A DNA stretch of 64,000 nt from Microglena sp. YARC (GCA_022414725.1 CM039463.1:28902751-28966750), one strand, 5' to 3'. Numbered from the stretch's first letter, positions 17,687 to 29,760 are shown. Translations and numbers: made by a program. Notes: a model not told the origin generated them from the sequence alone.

Positions 17687-20600
17687 ATGATTGCTCGCCG
17701 TCCATTCCGAGCATTTCTGAAGGGAAGCACAAGAACCCGCCTTCCCATTGTAACAAACACCTTGCCCGGAACCGTGGCAGATGCGCTGGCCAAAAGGACC
17801 TTGCCAGAGAAACCTGCGATTAAGAATGCAGACTTCTTTGGCATTTTCACGGGATGCTCCAACCAACCAAGCATGCTGGCTGAGGTGAGAACAAAGACGA
17901 TGCTAATTTCGCTGTGCCTGCCGCGAGAGATGATAAATTGCTCTACTAAAGAAGCTGAACAGATATGAGCTGTGAACATTTCCGAGATACTGAGGCTAGC
18001 CTGAGCACATGTAGTTCAAGCTTGCTCCAGAAGTGAAACGGTACCGTGGCTCTTTCGAAACGCTGGCTGTCTTGAAACTCTACCGCGGTTCGCTGCAACA
18101 TTGCCTGTCTTTTTCTGAGGATTTGCATAGTTCATACCTAACGTATGTAGTTGCATATCCCGCTTATTCATCAACAATCAACCTGATTTCTCGACACAGA
18201 AACTGTCACCTTGCACCAGTCTGAAGCCCACCACTTGACCACTCAACTGCCCTTTCTACCAATTTCTCAGGACTATTTCAGCCCCATCAGGGACATCTTG
18301 GACTGCAGAGGACCCCTACAGCCCACTTATTCGGTGAGTGGGCTGCCAAACAAGTAAATAGTAGCATGTGACTGCGACTCTTTGGCTGGTGGTTCCGGTG
18401 TGATTGGTCGTGGGTTGGCAGCAGAGACTCTCTGCTCGGCACCTCCTGGTCCTGGTCTTGCGTGCCTACTCCTCCTTTCTGTGCTTAGGGAAGACTCCGC
18501 CACATCACATATAATCATCCAGTGTAGGACTAGTGCAGGGAGACCCACCCATGAGTAGAAAATCCCCCCCCCACACACACACCCCACCCCCACCCCACCT
18601 TACCCCAAAGTGACCATTGTTCATTTCTGGAAATGGTATCACGCAACTCCTCAACTACGGTAGTGACAAAGTAGTATACATTAGGCCTGTGACCTGGTTC
18701 AGACGATATGATCTTTCACCTTGCTGATCTTGTAGATGTGTGTGTGGAAGTGCTAAGTTGAGATATAACTATGGGGATGGAAAACCCAGCAATTCATTAC
18801 ATGCAAGCAAGTATGAAATGCCATTTTGGCCAGAGTAGTGAATGAGGTGTCGAGGGAATGACCTCATTTCTATGTTAGGCTGTAGGTTATATGCGTATGC
18901 ATGCCAATCATGGTCCCAATTAGTCAGGTAAATACTAGCTTGGGTTTGCATGGCAACGGTGAGGGCATTTGCCGGTGGTGGCAGATCAGACACCAGAAAC
19001 CACCACCGGCAATCACCCCACGCCATGATCCCTTTCTTGCCCTTTCATGCTCGCGAGCAGTGCCCGAAAAACTGCCATGCAAAATCATGCCTATGGTTGG
19101 CTTTTGCTTTGGGTGCTTTCGCCCCCTTTTGATCTTGTCCATTGCACTATCTAAGGGGGGCATCGAAAACTGTACACACGAACGAACATCCTCTGCCTAC
19201 ACCCGTGCACTCCCGCTGTAAAAGTCCCCACCCAATTTATTTTCGCAGTACTCAGACATATGTCGCCTGAAGACGTTCGTGGAGATGAAAGTGAAGGACG
19301 GCGTCTCCCGACTGATGCCTCCGAGTTCGATGGAGGATATGAAGAGGATTGCTCCCATGAGGGGAGTGGAAAGATTTTACGAAATGCACAGTCGTGGAAT
19401 TCCCCAGCCAGTTCAAATCGGCAGCGGCTCATTCAGTATCGTTTACAAGGGCCGGGACCCCGGTACCGGGAAGATCGTAAGTACATGCTACCTTCATCCT
19501 GCCCACCCACCCACACACGCCCCCCAACCCCACCCCCCAACCCAACCCAACCACCCACACACTCACCCGCACACACCTCATCAACCACCCCACACTACCA
19601 CACGGCGCTTTTGGTGGCATAGCATGTTAGAGCAACGTGGTCGTTCCTTGTTTATTGCCCCTTAACGGATATAAGCGCTCAGCACATTTGCAATTTAATT
19701 CAATTCAATTCGATGATTTGTTTATGTATTGGAACTTATAATTTGCATCCAAATGTCTGTCACTCTGTAAGAGAGCCATGCTAAACCTCCTGTACCTCAA
19801 CCGACTACTCTTGCATCAACCTCATGTACCTCAACCGACTCCTCTCTTGCATCAACTCACAGTCAACATAAATGTGACAGAACGAAAGAAAAGAAAGAAA
19901 AAAAAATATATAATATATATATAATATATTATATATATAATATAATATATATAATGCTCTTTCATGGTATAGCAGGCCATTTTAGGCTATATTTAGGCTA
20001 TTCAGGTTGTTTCAGGTAATTTAGGCTGCTTCTGGCTTTTTCAGGCTGTTTAGCCTAGGATGGGACTGACTCCTGTTGCATCAACTCACAGTCAACCTAG
20101 CGCATGTACCATTGTCTTAATGAATGTATGCTAACCCACAGACTCATGCTTACCCACACCCATACGCATCTGACACTACAGACTCATGCTGACCCACACC
20201 CATACACACCTGACACTACAGACTCATGCTTACCCACACCCATACACACCTGACACTACAGACTCATGCTTACCCACACCCATACACACCTAACACTACA
20301 GACTCATGCTTACCCACACCCATACACACCTGACACTACAGACTCATGCTTACCCACACCCATACACATCTGACACTACAGACTCATGCTTACCCACACC
20401 CATACACACCTGACACTACAGACTCATGCTTACCCACACCCATACACACCTGACACTACAGACTCATGCTTACCCACACCCATACACACCTGACACTACA
20501 GACTCATGCTTACCCACACCCATACACACCTGACACTACAGACTCATGCTTACCCACACCCATACACACCTGACACTACAGGTAGCTGTCAAGTATTTGA

Positions 20601-23600
20601 CGCCCTTCCACATCGACAGTGCAGAAGTGGAGATACAAAAGATCATCTCAGAGGTAAAGGGGACCGAGCCTTGGTCTGTTGCTTTTAATCATTATGGTGC
20701 TAGTGCTAGTGCTAGTGCTAGTGCTAGTGCTAGAGAGCCTTGGTCTGTTGCTTTGAGTCATTATGGTGCTAGTGCTAGAGCTAGTGCTAGAGAGCCTTGG
20801 TCTGTTGCTTTGAGTCATTATGGTGCTAGTGCTAGTGCTAGTGCTAGAGAGCCTTGGGCTGTTGCTTTGAGTCATTATGGTGCTAGTGCTAGTGCTAGTG
20901 CTAGTGCTAGTACTAGTACTAGTGCTAGTGCTAGTGCTAGTGCTAGTGCTAGTGCTAGTGCTAGTGCTAGTGCTAGTGCTAGTGCTAGTGCTAGTGCTAG
21001 TGCTAGAGAGCCTTGGTCTGTTGCTTTGAGTCATTATGGTGCTAGTGCTAGTGCTAGTGCTAGTGCTAGTGCTAGAGAGCCTTGGTCTGTTGCTTTGAGT
21101 CATTATGCATATTTGCAAGCAGGCATGCATCTGTGTAAAGTGTATTTTGACGGTCTCGATTATTCTCTCAGGCACTCACACACATGCTCACACGCATGTC
21201 TGCTGTGCCCGCCCCTTATCCTGTCAATGTCCACACCACACTCACACCACCCACACTCACACCACACCCACACACCTCACACTCATACACCAATCACAAT
21301 CACACCAATCACACACCACACTCACACTCACACCACACTCACGCACCTCACACTCACACACCACTCACAATCACACCACTCACACACCACACTCACACAC
21401 CTCACACTCACACACCACTCACAATCGCACCAATCACACACCACACTCACACTCACACCATACTCACACACCTCACACTCACACACCACTCACAATCACA
21501 CCACTCACACACCACACTCACACACATTCTCACTACCCGAGTTTGCTGTGCCCCGCCCCTTATCATGTCAATGTCCACACCACACTCACACAACACACTC
21601 ACACAACACACAGATACACCACTCACACTCACACCACACACCACACTCACACTACATTCACACTCACACCACCACACCAGTGGACCACATGTCATTACAC
21701 GCTCTTCGTATGTCTGATGCTTGCAGCTGGCCATCATGCTGTACTTTTATGGCCAACCCCATGTCGCTGGTGCCTTGGGTTATTATGTTGACACTGCAAC
21801 TGATGGCTACGGAAACCTTGTGTTCCATATCTGCATTGTGCAGGACCTGGCCGTATCAAGGTGGGTGATATTGTACCTGTTTTTGAAAAAAGGATTTCAT
21901 GGTCCCGCATTTTATGGTCCCGCATTTAATGGTCCCGCATTGCATGGTCCCCCATTTCATGGTCCAGCATTTCATGGCCCCGCATTTCCTGGTCCTGCAT
22001 TTCTGCATACAGATATAAATATATAGCTGTCTTACTGTATACATGTACAATGGGGATGTGATCGGTACCATCGTCATATTGTGCAGTGTCTGTAATGGGA
22101 TCCATAGTTGGATATCGCATATGTTACTGGATTTATCCCACTGTTTTTCTTTTTGGCTACGAGCAGCAGCTTCTAGGCAGCTCCCCTGGCTGTCTAATCA
22201 GCCAAACCTAAAGCAACCTAGTGCACCTTGAAGCTGACATAATCAGCTTTCTTGTGCTGCTGAATTGTTGACGCTTAGCCCAGTGGCTGGCTCTGGGAGC
22301 TGCCTAGAAGCTGCTGGTAGTAGCTGATAAGAAAAACAGTGATTCATCCATTGTCCATCCATGTGCTGGCAGGTGGGACAGGGCATACGCAAACGATGAT
22401 GTCGTATTTTTGTTGAGGTCAGCATGGGCATCATTGTGCAGTTTGAGCTGGTGATGCTGTGCCATATGGGAGTTCCAGTACTGCTGGGGTACTCAGCCAG
22501 AAGCTCCTGCATCCTAAACCGCTAAAGTGTATCCTCCACTCCCCTTGTGCATCACAGCTTGGAGTCCTTCATGAAGAACCAACCCGTCATGAGCCCAAGG
22601 CTCTTCATCAAGTTAATGCGAGGGATGCTGAACGGTCTGCAGCTACTCAAGCACGAGCGCATCATTCACAACGATGTCAAGCCTGAAAATGTGCTGGTTT
22701 TCAAGGATGCCTTGGGCAACCTCCACACCCAGGTCGCTGACTTTGGGCTGTCCAACATCGTGCACTCAAGCGACGATGTCGTCGATGGGTGAGTACATCA
22801 TGAGCTTGTGTTCAATCCATTAATATGTGAATCCGGGACCTGGTATGGTACCCGTCGATCGGTGAGTGCAGCATGAGCTTGTGTTAAATCACAATCCATA
22901 AACCACCACCGTCACAATCCATAAACCACCACCATCACCACCGCCTCCATAGCCATAGCCATAGCCACCACCGTCACCACCACCTTCATAGCCATAGCCA
23001 TAGCCACCACCATAGAGACCACTACCACCACCATCGCCACCACCACCACCACCATAGCCATCGCCACCACTACCACCACCACAGCAAACACCACCACCAC
23101 CACCACCACCATAGCCATGGCCACCACCATAGCTACCCCCATAGCCACCACTACCACCACCATAGCAACCACCACCACCACCACCACCACCATAGCCACC
23201 ACCATGATCACCATCACCACCGCCACCACCACCAACAACAACCAACCACGACCACCACACCAACTTATGCAGACGATGCGGGACACTTAAGTACAGCAAC
23301 AACTGGGAGTTTGGGAGTGCCTCGCGTGATGGCTTTTCCTTTGGCCTCAGTTTGCTGACATGCTTTTACAGCATGCGTGAATGGCATAACATGACAGAGC
23401 AAATGCTGGAGAACTTTGGCTACCAACTGCTGAGTGTGGCCCAAGGGGCCATGGGGACCCAGGGCTGTTGTGTGCTGGAGAGGGGCTGCCAAGTGCTGAG
23501 TGTGGCCCAGAAGGTAGCCATGGGGAAGCAGGGCTGTCTTGTGCTGGAGGGGGGCTGCCAACTGCTGAGTGTGGCCCAGGGGGGCGCCATGGGGACCCAG

Positions 23601-24758
23601 GACTGTCTTCTGCTGCAGGGGGTCTCCAAGAGTGACAGGTGCAGTCTGGAGACACTTCACTCCATGTTGAACAGCGTGGAGGTTAACCTGATTGAGCAGA
23701 GCGTGTGTAGGGGGGAAACCCTGCAGGTTGAACTGGTGGGTGCGTCCCTGAGGCTTGCCCGGGTGGAGGGGGAGAACCTGAGGGTTGCCCTGGTTGAGAA
23801 GGAGGGCCTGAAGGCTGCCCTGCTGGAGGAGACACAGAAGGTTGCCCTACTGGAGGAGACACAGAAGGTTGCCCTGCTGGAGGAGACACAGAAGGTTGCC
23901 TTGATGCAGGAGAAACTGAGGCGTGCCTTACTTGAGAAGGAGAGCATGAGGATTGCCCTGGTTGAGGCGGAGACCCTGAGGCTTGCCCGGGTGGAGGCGG
24001 AGAGCCGGAGGGATGCCGTGCTGGAGGTGATCCAGGAGGTTGCCCTGATGCAGGAGACCCAGAAGGCTGCCCTACTGCAGGAGACCCTGAGGCGTGCTTG
24101 GGTGGAGGCGGAGAGCCTGAAGGCTGCAGATGCATTGTTGAATGCGCAGTTGCAGGATGCAGTTGCATATTTGCTCAATGAACCACGAGCAACTCCCCTG
24201 GTGAGCCAGGCTCCCCCTACTGCCCCTGCAACACGTGCACCCAAGCCCGCTGCTGGCGCTGGGGTACAGCCTACCTTGATGAGCAGGGGGTACACTGAAA
24301 CACAGCTGGGCTGCTTTGATCAGGGAATTTGGGGCTCTGTGCCAGTAGCAACTCCCCTGGTGAGCCAGGCCCCCCCTGTTGCCCAAGCCAAGCCAATTCC
24401 CCTCGTGAGCCAGGCCCCCCCTGTTGCCCAAGCCAAGCCAGCTCCCCTGGTGAGCCAGGCCCCCCCTGCTGCCCAAGCCAAGCCAACTTCTACAGCTTGG
24501 CTTGCTGCTGGCGCTTGGATAAAGCAAGCAGTAATGACAATGGAGGATACCGACACGCATCTTAACCTGTGTGATCAGGGGATTTGGGGCCCTGTGCTCT
24601 ATAAGCCACTTCCAAGGGAGGAGATCCAGGCTCCCCCTACTGACCCTGCAACATGTCCAGCCATGCCCTTGGAGCTTGTAGTCTGGGGGCTGCCAGTGAG
24701 CCAGGTGTGTTACCCTGCACCACCAGCACCTCCCCTGTCCAGCCAAGCCTGCTGCTGA
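17687..24758 (+). CDS. Protein kinase-like gene with coiled-coil and Pro-rich repeat tail
   Basis: Seven exons, all GT-AG and phase-matched: 17687-17884, 18271-18333, 19249-19476, 20582-20653, 21727-21860, 22558-22788, 23273-24758 (803 aa). The kinase N-lobe has a glycine loop IGSGSFSIVYKG (144-155; third Gly is Ser), VAVK Lys167, and a helix-C Glu in AEVEIQ (178 or 180). The C-lobe has IIHNDVKPEN (Asp271, Asn276; HRD Arg is Asn), DFG Asp293, and CGTLKY (311-316), then the helix-F Asp in RDGFSFGLSLL. The APE motif is absent (YSNNWE), and helices G-I are replaced by a three-fold LSVAQ repeat (~360-430), a 9-10-residue coiled-coil repeat (EETQKVALL type, ~445-590) and 14-residue APPVAQAKP repeats. 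First exons are less certain, resting on phase and good donors. Catalytic Lys and both Asp are kept, so activity is possible but the lobe is incomplete. The gene's 3' half is the source of the 1-4.2 kb pseudogene. Confidence 0.75.
19896..19957. repeat. (AT)n-rich palindromic tract
   Basis: ATATATAATATAT-type repeat after an A9 run, in the intron between kinase exons 3 and 4. Able to form cruciforms. Confidence 0.9.
20140..20581 (+). repeat. 40-bp minisatellite ending in the kinase exon-4 acceptor
   Basis: About eleven units read CACCTGACACTACAG, then ACTCATGCTTACCCACACCC and ATACA. The last unit's ACACTACAG is the acceptor used for exon 4 (AG at 20580-20581), so every unit repeats the acceptor's immediate context with a splice-like CTACAG|. 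Confidence 0.9.
20660..21105 (+). repeat. GCTAGT hexamer and 45-bp composite repeat after kinase exon 4
   Basis: Blocks of GAGCCTTGGTCTGTTGCTTT, GAGTCATTATGGT and (GCTAGT)n alternate about six times, beginning 9 nt after the exon-4 donor. All six frames are nearly stop-free, so long Ser/Ala or Thr/Ser frames on both strands are artefacts. Confidence 0.9.
21170..21690. repeat. CACTCACACCACA simple repeat
   Basis: Irregular CACTCACA, CACCACA and CAATCACA units with two copies of a longer block containing GCCCCTTATC(A/C)TGTCAATG (about 21210 and 21556). It fills the intron before kinase exon 5. Confidence 0.85.
21890..22012. repeat. 15-bp ATTTCATGGTCCCGC repeat
   Basis: About eight units of CATTTCATGGTCCCG with single-base variants, starting about 30 bp after the kinase exon-5 donor. 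Confidence 0.9.
22139..22341. mobile_element. hAT-type MITE, full-length reference copy
   Basis: 203 bp with long imperfect terminal inverted repeats (CACTGTTTTTCTTTTTGGCT and on through GCAGCAGCTTCTAGGCAGCT). Flanked by ATTTATCC (22131-22138) and ATTCATCC (22342-22349), an 8-bp target duplication with one mismatch. TIRs beginning CA(G/C)TG with 8-bp duplications are the hAT hallmark. No transposase. Lies in the kinase intron between exons 5 and 6. Confidence 0.8.
22780..22890 (+). repeat. Duplicated kinase exon-6 donor
   Basis: GTCGATGG|GTGAGTACATCATGAG (donor at 22789) recurs as GTCGATCG|GTGAGTGCAGCATGAG (about 22862), followed by the same CTTGTGTT(A/C)AATC. The inverted duplicate at 1.3 kb preserves both. 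Confidence 0.8.
22895..23240. repeat. CCA/CATAGC microsatellite in kinase intron 6
   Basis: ACCACCACC and CCATAGCCATAGC repeats, including two copies of CACAATCCATAAACCACCAC. It ends about 30 bp before the exon-7 acceptor TTATGCAG. Confidence 0.9.
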
Positions 24759-26192
24759 TGCTTTAGCGCAGCCAGCAGTGATGGATCAGGAGGAGGGTCA
24801 TGTCGATGAGCTTATCATCTGGGGGGTTCCAGTGAGCTAGGTCAAGGTCCTTGTCCAGGGGGCAACATGTGCAGCGGTGAACTTCTGTAGTGAGTCCGTA
24901 GGGAGCATTGCCCTGCGCCTATATCTTCTCCGTTAATGAAACAAGCTGCCTCTAGCCTTATCCGTGTGTATGTTGCAGCCCCCCAGGACCCCCAGGGAGT
25001 TCACTCTCCCATGGAAGTGGATGCCCCCAATAGGTGGGGCTCCTTTACTTCCACCCTTGAGGACCTGCAGGGCAATGGCTCCCTATCCTAGTGAGCCAGT
25101 ACCTTGCAATGCAAGCAAACGGGCTGGCCCGCTCAACCTCACGCCTCGTAATTAAGCATACTATTGATCTATTTATTATGGCCTTTTAGCACGAGCTAGA
25201 GCAAGGCAGCAAGTATAATCTCTCTTGCTGCGCACAATTTGGCTGGCTATTATCTTAGACATCCTTTGTATATTGGGGGCGAGCTGGCGATTCAACGCCT
25301 TCATGCTATTGTTGCGCATTATTTGCGAGCACCAAGGTATTTATATATTATTTGCCATTCTTCCCTGGAACTGTCCCTAGAAGTGCTGATTTGTATTCTC
25401 TGTATGTGCACTGCAGAACATTGTTTATTATTTATTGTATGTGCACTAAAGACCATTGATCATTCTTCCCCGTTATGAATGTGCACTTGAGAATTGATTT
25501 GGCACATGTCAATCAACTTCACAAAGCCTACATCTGTGATACACAAGTGAGCTGATTTGGCACTTGTCAATCAACTTCACAAAGCCTACATCTGTGATAC
25601 ACAAGTGAGCTGGTTTGTTTTTCCCACGTGGATAAACGTTGTTGGATTACTTCTGGTACATAGCTTTTATTTTCACCTACCAGCAGCAGCTTACATACAG
25701 ATCCTCTGGCTACCCAGCCAAACCTATAGCAATGTGGTGCAGCTGAAAGCTGGCAGAATTGTCTTTCCAGCACTGTTGGTATCTTGGGGATGAGCCCAGT
25801 GATATATTCTTTCGCATTCAACCTGACACTAGTTTGTTTTCAGCCTGGCACTAGATGGCACTTTAGCCTTACACTAGATGATATGGTATGTGCACGATCC
25901 AGCTGAACAAGTTGACTGAATAAGTTGTAGGTCGTGTTTCAAAATATCCTCTTGTAACCAGACTCTGGTCCTCTGAGAGCATCAACTTTCTCTGCTTTGC
26001 TTTCTTGCTTGGCTGCCTCTTGTTGCGCACAGTTCCCTACACTATATATATCTATAATGATATAATCGCGCTGAGCACTGAGACCGACTGTAAGACTAGT
26101 GCTAACTAGACAATAAGTGATGAGTGCTTACTGTCAAACTTTTCGCAACTTCCTGCTGTTAGTTCCAAATCCAAATATAAAAACAAACAATT
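24759..26192. other. 3' flank of the kinase gene
   Basis: Matches 2820-4214. At about 24979 an acceptor-like TGTTGCAG precedes a short open patch (PQDPQGVHSPMEVDAP) up to about 25090, which could be a further or alternative terminal exon; this is not supported by phase. A 54-57 bp tandem duplicate lies at 25495-25610 and a MITE-like remnant at about 25661-25800. Confidence 0.4.
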
Positions 26193-26460
26193 GGAGAGCC
26201 TTTGCCTAGTGATCTTGTTGAGAGGCTTCGCGCGTCACAGTGTCCATCAGCATAGTCAGTGAATACATGGGGGGGGGGCTATGGGAAGTAAGTCGTATCA
26301 CTCGGAAATGGCAGCTACAAAATGAATATTTCATGGTTATTCAAATGCAGGCCCGTGCAGGGATGGCGAGTGTACTTCGTTACAGTTCAGGGGATTACGC
26401 TGGAGGGACAGGAATAATTTTAAACAGAAGAAGAAGAATTGTGAAAAGAAGGCAAGTTCC

Positions 26461-26700
26461 ATGCAGCGTCGCCTGCGACGCAAAAAAAATGGCGGAGAGA
26501 GATTGCGACAGAGCGACAGGTAGCAACGAAAGCGAGTTAGTCACGAGACCGTTGGCTGACGTGTCAGGCTTCATCGCGGTCAGACGGATGGTCGGTTGGT
26601 TGGTCGGTCGGTCGGTTGGTCAGTCAATCGCACAGACGGACAAATGGGTAACCCTGGGGGCTCCCGCCCCCTTAAAGAGGGAGCTCCGCAAAAAAAAATC
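26461..26700 (+). mobile_element. Dispersed repeat with GCGTCGCCTGCGACGC palindrome, copy 1
   Basis: Matches the reverse complement of 59425-59650. It has a palindromic GCGTCGCCTGCGACGC end (26466 on), ACCGTTGGCTGACGTGTCAG, a CGGTCGGTCGGT run, then GACAAATGGGTAA and GGGGGCTC. The open frame across it has no recognisable domain. Confidence 0.6.
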
Positions 26701-26747
26701 GTTTTTTTCATTTGTACATTTCCCCTGTTAAACATAACTTAACTGCC

Positions 26748-26805
26748 TAAGACGGCGAGCAGCCTAATTGCTGGCTGGAGCCATTTAACCAAGTTTAAGA
26801 AGGCT
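26748..26805. repeat. GGCGAGCAGCC dispersed motif family
   Basis: GGCGAGCAGCCTAATTGCTG, then GCTGGAGCCATTTAACCAAG. Related copies lie at 27528-27580, 42703-42740 and 50686-50722. The core AGCAGCC-TAATT-GCTGGCT is a near-palindrome. Confidence 0.5.
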
Positions 26806-27621
26806 TAATGGACTCGCCCAGACGCCCACCCTCGAATAATTAAGATAACTATATACTCCCGGGCTATACAAACAAGCACTCAGAGACCTTGCCCCAAATA
26901 ATCGTGAGAACGCGTAGGACTTTTTAAGTATTTATGTTGTTACAATCCAGGGGTACCGGTAGCAGGGTTGTCCAGTCCTCTGTCGCAGGACGCAACGTGG
27001 GGTCCGTCGACCAAAAGGAAGGGTCCGTTGCATCGATGTGTTCCACGAAAAAATCTTACAATACGGAGGAAGGCGGTTCGATTCTCGTCATGAGTACTCC
27101 AGCCTGTGATTTCCTTGCACTAGGCCTGGGCCAGGGAACTCAGTATATCGTCCTATATCACACACCTCATAGAGCACGATATAATCGTGTTTTTCTATCT
27201 TCTTCAGGATATGTTCATTTGACTTCATTTTTTCTGTGTGGACATGTAAAGGCCTGCAATATCCCTTCGCTCTCACACTGATTTCCCAAGAAAAGGGTAT
27301 ACAATATCGTACGAGATACCACGATCCCTGTATATCGAAAGCTATTGACAGACCTAGTTGTACCATCGAGAAAGCAAACAGAAACGTCAATGCCGGTAAA
27401 TGCTCTATGCCGTTAATTGCAGCCACGTGATTACATTCTGTACCCGGGAGTGCAGTAGTGTTGAAGGTACCTCCTCCCACATACGATGAGCAGCTGATAG
27501 ACAATGTAATCAAATTATATTTTACTGCCGAAGCCGGCGAGCAGCCAAATTGCTGGCTGAAGCTTTGTAACCAAGTTCAAGTAAATCAAATCAAACAAAA
27601 TAATCTTGATCATACAGGCAT

Positions 27622-27838
27622 CACAATTCATGCTTCATTCATAGCTTTTTTTTCAGCTTCTTGGCAGCTCCCCAAGCCAGCCGCTGGGTCAAGTCCCTAG
27701 TTGTCAACAGAACAGGGAATCTGGTTTGTTTCAGCTTCAAGGTGCACTAGGTTGCATCAGGTTTGGCTGACTAGCGAGTCAGGGGAGCTGCCTAGAAGCT
27801 GCTGCTCGTAGCTGAATAGAAAAGCTATGGAATTGTGT
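27622..27838. mobile_element. Older hAT-type MITE copy
   Basis: Same internal order as the 203-bp family, in the opposite orientation. Ends read CACAATTC ... CATAGCTTTT and AAAAGCTATGGAATTGTG, giving an extended inverted repeat with about 10 extra bases on the left. No clear 8-bp target duplication, consistent with age. Confidence 0.6.
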
Positions 27839-27904
27839 GAGATAGTGTGGTTCAAAACGTTTTTTAAACACAAACCAAATTCCACACAGTGTAACATAAT
27901 CTGG

Positions 27905-28005
27905 ATAATCCGCCTTGTCTGCTCCTCAGTTTCCATGGGTATAGCACATTTTCACAGGGGGACTTGGAATTGGAACACTGTGAGCAGCCCAGAGTTGGCT
28001 GAATA
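27905..28005. mobile_element. CCAAGTCCCCC-family dispersed repeat, copy 3 (inverted)
   Basis: Reverse complement of 14805-14895, including GAGCAGCCCAGAGTTGGCTG and GGGGGACTTGGAATTGGAA, with the CCATGGGTAT end retained. Confidence 0.6.
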
Positions 28006-28245
28006 ACCATGTGACAATTCAATTTCAAATTCTAGCAAAATGGGTGCAGTGTAGGCACATTCTGGCATCAGGCTTAGTAGTGACAACAGAGCGAACAAAT
28101 TCAATTATTGGTCGTATTTGGTGGTTGCCCCCAGTACGCAAGAAAACCAAAAGAGGTTGGGGGGGCTGGCAAAAAAAATACTTACTCAGTATTTGTATCA
28201 TTTATTCTTGAGAGCATGCACACAAGCATTTCATTGGACTTAGCC

Positions 28246-28450
28246 CGCTTCAGTGATATACATTAGTCTAGTGGTACACCAAATTGCTTAAACGAAGAAG
28301 GGTCGGGGTTCGTTTTCCCCTACAGTCGCCCTTGGCGTTGCAGGTCGCTGTCAACCGCGATGGTAGCTTGTCCACTTGAGGTGGTAGACCGTTCTCTGCC
28401 CGCGTACAACAGGTTCCCTTAACACCAGCCCCACCAGGCGTTCTCATTAC
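28246..28450 (+). mobile_element. tRNA-derived SINE, copy 2
   Basis: TTCAGTGATATACATTAGTC, then TAGTGGTACACC (A-box region, 28264-28278), a decayed B box GGTTCGTTTTC (about 28307), and the same body through GTTCCCTTAACACC and CCCACCAGGCGTT. Co-linear with 5380-5585 in inverse orientation. Confidence 0.75.
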
Positions 28451-29339
28451 ATGGACTTTTTCCCTTTCATTCCATGGGTTTGAGTCCAATTCGAACCCAT
28501 GACTGGCATGTGGACACCATTTGTATACTCCATTCAACCAACACTATTTATGTGCATATATATATGTGACGTTAACATAGAAAACACTCTGGGAATCTGT
28601 TCGCCATGAAGGTATTTGACAATCACAAACAAGGTCGCTGGTAGCTATATATTCCATAGCTGTACCGGTATGTGTGACGCTCACAAGACCTCTTTGACAC
28701 CTTTGGCCTTGGGCTCGTACAACGCCACGGATGGGAAGAGCAAGATCGCAGGCCCCTACACTATGATGAGGGGCAATCGTCGGGTCTTAGTATGGGGTTT
28801 CTTTTTTCTGGGAGAGCCCGTACCTAATGAAATAAGGGTCCCTCCCAAGGGGCCAATGCCCTTTCTAACCCCATACCACCCCCCCCTCACCCCAGAAGTT
28901 GCAGCCATATTTTGATTCAGTGGGGCATGTCCCACGCTCGCAAGGGAAAACTCTAATCATCATCGTCACCCTATGCACCAGGATAATGTAACCATCAAAA
29001 TCATTAGTCCATGCCCCACACTTGCAAGGGAAAACCCTAAAAAACCCTAATCACTGACCCAAAGCATAGCACGATGCCCGCACGCAAACTGGAAGTCATT
29101 TGCCTCGACTGTCCATGCTTTTGGAGCATAAACATAAGGATCAATCAAATTCTCAGCCAACTAAGGCTAGAGATAACTGCTCCCTCAATACTTTGCAAGG
29201 TACAATCCGGGTACAACAGTTTAATGTCTCAGATTAGGGACCCCGCAACTTCTTGAAAACATGCTGTTTCGTTTGCTGTTCGATTGCTTATGAGATAAGG
29301 TTCTGACTGTGTACTGTCCAGGCTAAAATCCTGTTAGTT
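28451..29339. other. No gene recognised
   Basis: Contains a small direct duplication (CATGTCCCACGCTCGCAAGG near 28925, with a related copy near 29010) next to CCCTAAAAAACCCTAATCA. Otherwise nothing identifiable. Confidence 0.4.
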
Positions 29340-29760
29340 CACGAGCAAGCAATTAAATAGTCTTGCTCAACAGCAGACATGTCTACAGAGTCAAACTCCA
29401 CAGCAGACTTACTCCACTGCTTTAGTTCAACTCCCCAGCAGACAAGACTAAAGAGCCTGACTCCCCAGCAGTCCAACTGCACAGCAGTGGACTGTTTGCA
29501 CAGCAGAGAGACTGACTCCACAGACTGCAATGCAGACTGACTGCCAAACAGCAGAAAGTATGAATAGACTGACTGCACAGCAGTGAGTCAACCTTCACAG
29601 CAGACAAGGCTAGAGAGCATGACTGCGCAGCAGCAGTCCGACTCCATAGCAGACATGTCTAGAGAGTCAAACTCCACAGCAGTCCGACTGCACAGCAGAC
29701 AAGGCCAGAGAGCCTGACCGCACAGCAGTACACAACAAGACATGCCTCCCAAGCTACAAC
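29340..29760. repeat. CAGCAGAC-rich degenerate minisatellite
   Basis: Irregular repeats of CTCCACAGCAGAC, ACTGCACAGCAG and AGAGAGCCTGACT in units of about 12-30 bp. Leu/Ser-rich minus-strand frames through it are artefacts. Confidence 0.8.

Noticed and set aside
20546..21868. 440-residue Ala/Ser/Thr/His-rich protein
   Set aside because: The frame crosses the exon-4 donor and runs through GCTAGT and CACACC repeats. Only 20582-20653 and 21727-21860 are coding in the kinase model.
26240..26731. 163-residue protein gene
   Set aside because: Most of the frame lies in a dispersed repeat (matched inversely at 59425-59650), with no domain and no supporting splice or start context.
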